Origin: Boothiomyces macroporosus
Taxonomy: Eukaryota; Chytridiomycota; Chytridiomycetes; Rhizophydiales; Terramycetaceae
NCBI GenBank assembly: GCA_027604185.1
Contig: JADGKB010000061.1
Coordinates: forward strand, 18,672-82,671
Reading direction: 5' to 3'
DNA length: 64,000 bases
Position 1 is the first letter of the stretch, and each line of letters begins with the position of its first letter. Below are positions 61,873 through 64,000 of the stretch, piece by piece. The notes under the pieces were generated by a model. That model was not told the origin of the DNA. It ran no database searches and worked only from the letters and a program-made list of their open reading frames with translations. The translations under genes and the position numbers were made by a program.

Positions 61873-64000
61873 TTATTTCTGCTTATCCCTATTGTACAGA
61901 ACCAATACTACAAACCCTATTACACGTAAGCATATACCAATGATTGCCATATAAGCAAGGTCTAATCCTGGTCTGTCAACTGTATACCCGTATAATGGAA
62001 CAGTACTTTCATCCACTTGATAGAGCCCCCTGAATGGAGTAACTTCACCAGAAAAGAACATTTCCAACCCCCATCGGTTGTAAGAGATCGTAAATAAGAT
62101 TTGAAGCAAGATATTGGCTCCTTGAATAACTGGACTTGCACCGGACAAGATTGCGGGAAAGAAACTAACTGTAGTACTTAAAACTGCCTGGTTTTCTCTT
62201 CGAACCATGATGGATATAATACTAGACACTCCATAAACGCCAAAGTATGTGAGCACAATCATTAAAAACATTTGCCAGAAAGGTGTCAATGGATTGATCA
62301 TACAATACACTATACCAATGAAGTGCAATGCCGCCAAAGTCAATCTAGGAATAGCAGCAATTGTTTTCGCCTAAATTAAATATGAATACCCAATAATACG
62401 CCGCTCTACTGTGTCCAGATGCTGCTTCTCGATAGAACACAGCAAGTTCAGGCCCGAAAACATTCACCCCAGAAGGTGCGGAGCAGATACAAATCGCCAT
62501 TCCAAATACAAATCCGGTATTTGCCACAGTAACTTCGTCAGGAGATGGTGAAATTAAGGAGAGGATTCCAATAAAAACCCCTCGGTATAAGCTTCCACGA
62601 ACAGATTTTAATGAATATCCTAAACACAGAGCAATAAGAATGGACACTGTCATTTCATAAAAAAAATCATAAAGGGCTCGATATTGCTGAATAAACGATC
62701 TCTTGAAGCAGAGAGTGAATTGCTGAAAAAAGGAAGCCCCACGAAGCTTGCATAGTCTAAACAGTTCTTCCTGAGAAGACTTTTGTAATTCCATTCCAGG
62801 TTTTGCTCTTTTAGTGGTATTTCGTTTTACTGTTTCGTATAGAATTGGTAAACTGGAAGTTCTATTTCTAATGGAGAGATTTGGATCAGTATCTTTAGAG
62901 ATAGCACTTGCATATGGGTATGTTACCTGCTCGTACGGGTTAGTAACGTAAGGACTAGAAACAGGCATATCCAATACTGTGCTGTTTGGTTTTCGATTAC
63001 TAACTTTGCCATTCTTTACAAAATAGTTCCATTCATCGGCAATTTCATCAGGAGCGAGTGCTGTGTAACTGCTTTTTGGTTTAAGCTGGTTGCTGACTAT
63101 GTCCATGAGTATATCGCAGGGGTTTTTCGACGGATCAAACTACGGTTAAAATAGCCTACCTTGTATCCCAGATTTTCGAAATACTCCTGCGCATTCTCGC
63201 GAGGGCCGAGGTACGCGGTTCTTCCTCCGGGAATAAGCAGCAGAATGTCATCGATTTCGTTGTAGATCTCCAAGCGCGGCTGGTGGATAACTGCGATCGT
63301 AGACAACCCCAGCCGGGCCATGTTTTTCAGCAGCACTGCTACGTTGAGCGAAGACGTCGAGTCGAGCCCTGACGTTGGTTCGTCAAGGAACACTGCCAGC
63401 GGAAGAGCCCCAAGCTCCATCCCGATGTTCACCCGCTTTCTTTGGCCACCAGAAACACCGCGGGTGTATTCGTCCCCAATGAGCGAGTCCGCTACTCTGT
63501 CAAGCTGCAGCGCTTTGAGAAGAGCATCAACATATGTCGATACTTCCTCATCTGTCCAACTGGTCGGTGCTCTGATTCTCGCAGAGTGGTAAATGTTTTC
63601 TCTCACCGTCATTTCTCGCAGCATCGTGTCTTCCTGCGGAACAAACCCGATAATCTGTGGTTAGTTTGGCTGTACGTTTTTGAACATCCCCAGACTCCCC
63701 TCCGTGTCGTTGATGTACAGCTGGCCAGCCGTTCGGCTGACTTTCCCACTGAGCACATTCAGAAAAGTGGTTTCTACGTTAGCTCGGTTCTACTGCCGGC
63801 ACCCGATGGACCCATGATAGCAGTGAATTTCCCAGGAGCAATCTCGCCGCTGACTCCGTTCAAGATCGTCACTCCAGATGGAAGAGTCAAGGACAGCTCT
63901 TCAAACTTTAGCCTGATGTTGGTTTGTGTGCCATTGCGACATCTCGTAAAGGCGTCCAGGATCGCCTTGTCCTGGAATCCATTTTCTTTCTTTGCTGGTG
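61873..64000 (-). CDS. ABCG-type half transporter, 5' end missing
   Basis: ABC transporter of the ABCG layout (nucleotide-binding domain before the membrane domain), truncated by the window edge. Walker A GPSGAGKTTF is split by intron 63774..63793. The signature VSGGQRKRVNIG, Walker B LAVFLDEPTSGLDSTSS and the H-loop VIHQP follow. The membrane part includes FGPELAVFYREAASGHSRAAYYW and at least five hydrophobic segments, ending LYNRDKQK. Other introns: 63655..63675, 63140..63159 and 62371..62389. From about 63110 to the edge the coding sequence is visibly richer in G and C than the rest of the gene and the window. Substrate unknown. Confidence 0.88.

Overview
The window is compact, AT-rich nuclear DNA from a flagellated, chitin-making eukaryote. 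An early-diverging zoosporic fungus or a close relative (chytrid, blastocladiomycete, rozellid or aphelid grade) fits best; that placement is inference. Support comes from four motile-cilium or intraflagellar-transport genes (LRRC23, CLUAP1/IFT38, ODAD1-like docking subunit, DNAAF1), two GPI-type chitin deacetylases, a DCW1/DFG5-like GH76 wall enzyme, fungal-style riboflavin genes (RIB3, RIB7), LCB2 and a PHO84-like phosphate transporter. There is no bacterial operon structure and no tRNA, rRNA, transposon or CRISPR array that I could support.

The dominant feature is the introns. I could splice 74 by eye; 73 are 18-22 nt long, mostly 19-20, and one is 49 nt. They usually start GTA, carry a TAAY-type branch motif a few bases before the end, and finish NAG. 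Removing them restores full-length family proteins with exact codon phase. Intergenic space is also minimal: PPIH and RIB7 are divergent with start codons 4 bp apart, convergent stops are often 11-40 bp apart, stop codons sometimes lie inside AATAAA, and TATA-like boxes sit only about 25-40 bp before start codons.

Layout. 0.2-10 kb: POP5, a BTB protein, a secreted Cys-rich peptide, GH76, cyclin Q-like, SPC3, cysteine synthase, 7TM copy A, LRRC23. 10-16.4 kb: SPFH protein, SH3 protein, SLC38-type transporter, CLUAP1, and a RIB3 enzyme fused behind an amidohydrolase-like segment. 16.7-22.5 kb: a tandem array of five 7TM genes (B-F), one a pseudogene. 22.6-35.9 kb: FAD monooxygenase, PAS-like eIF2-alpha-type kinase, RRM protein, SDR, SCP2, ODA docking subunit, F-box/SPRY protein, CBM48 protein, CNNM protein. 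36-46.4 kb: PHO84-like, two chitin deacetylases, PPIH, RIB7, PRMT1, a single rhodopsin-like 7TM protein, LRR protein. 46.8-64 kb: disulfide reductase, alpha/beta hydrolases, 7TM copies G and H, a hydrolase triplet, steroid reductase-like, LCB2, DNAAF1, and an ABCG transporter running off the right edge.

The strongest candidate for an undescribed system is the 7TM family: seven apparently intact genes and one decayed copy share an N-terminal ICDYRANYLGC-like motif, seven hydrophobic segments, a variable charged loop before the sixth segment, almost no C-terminal tail, and one micro-intron at an identical position.
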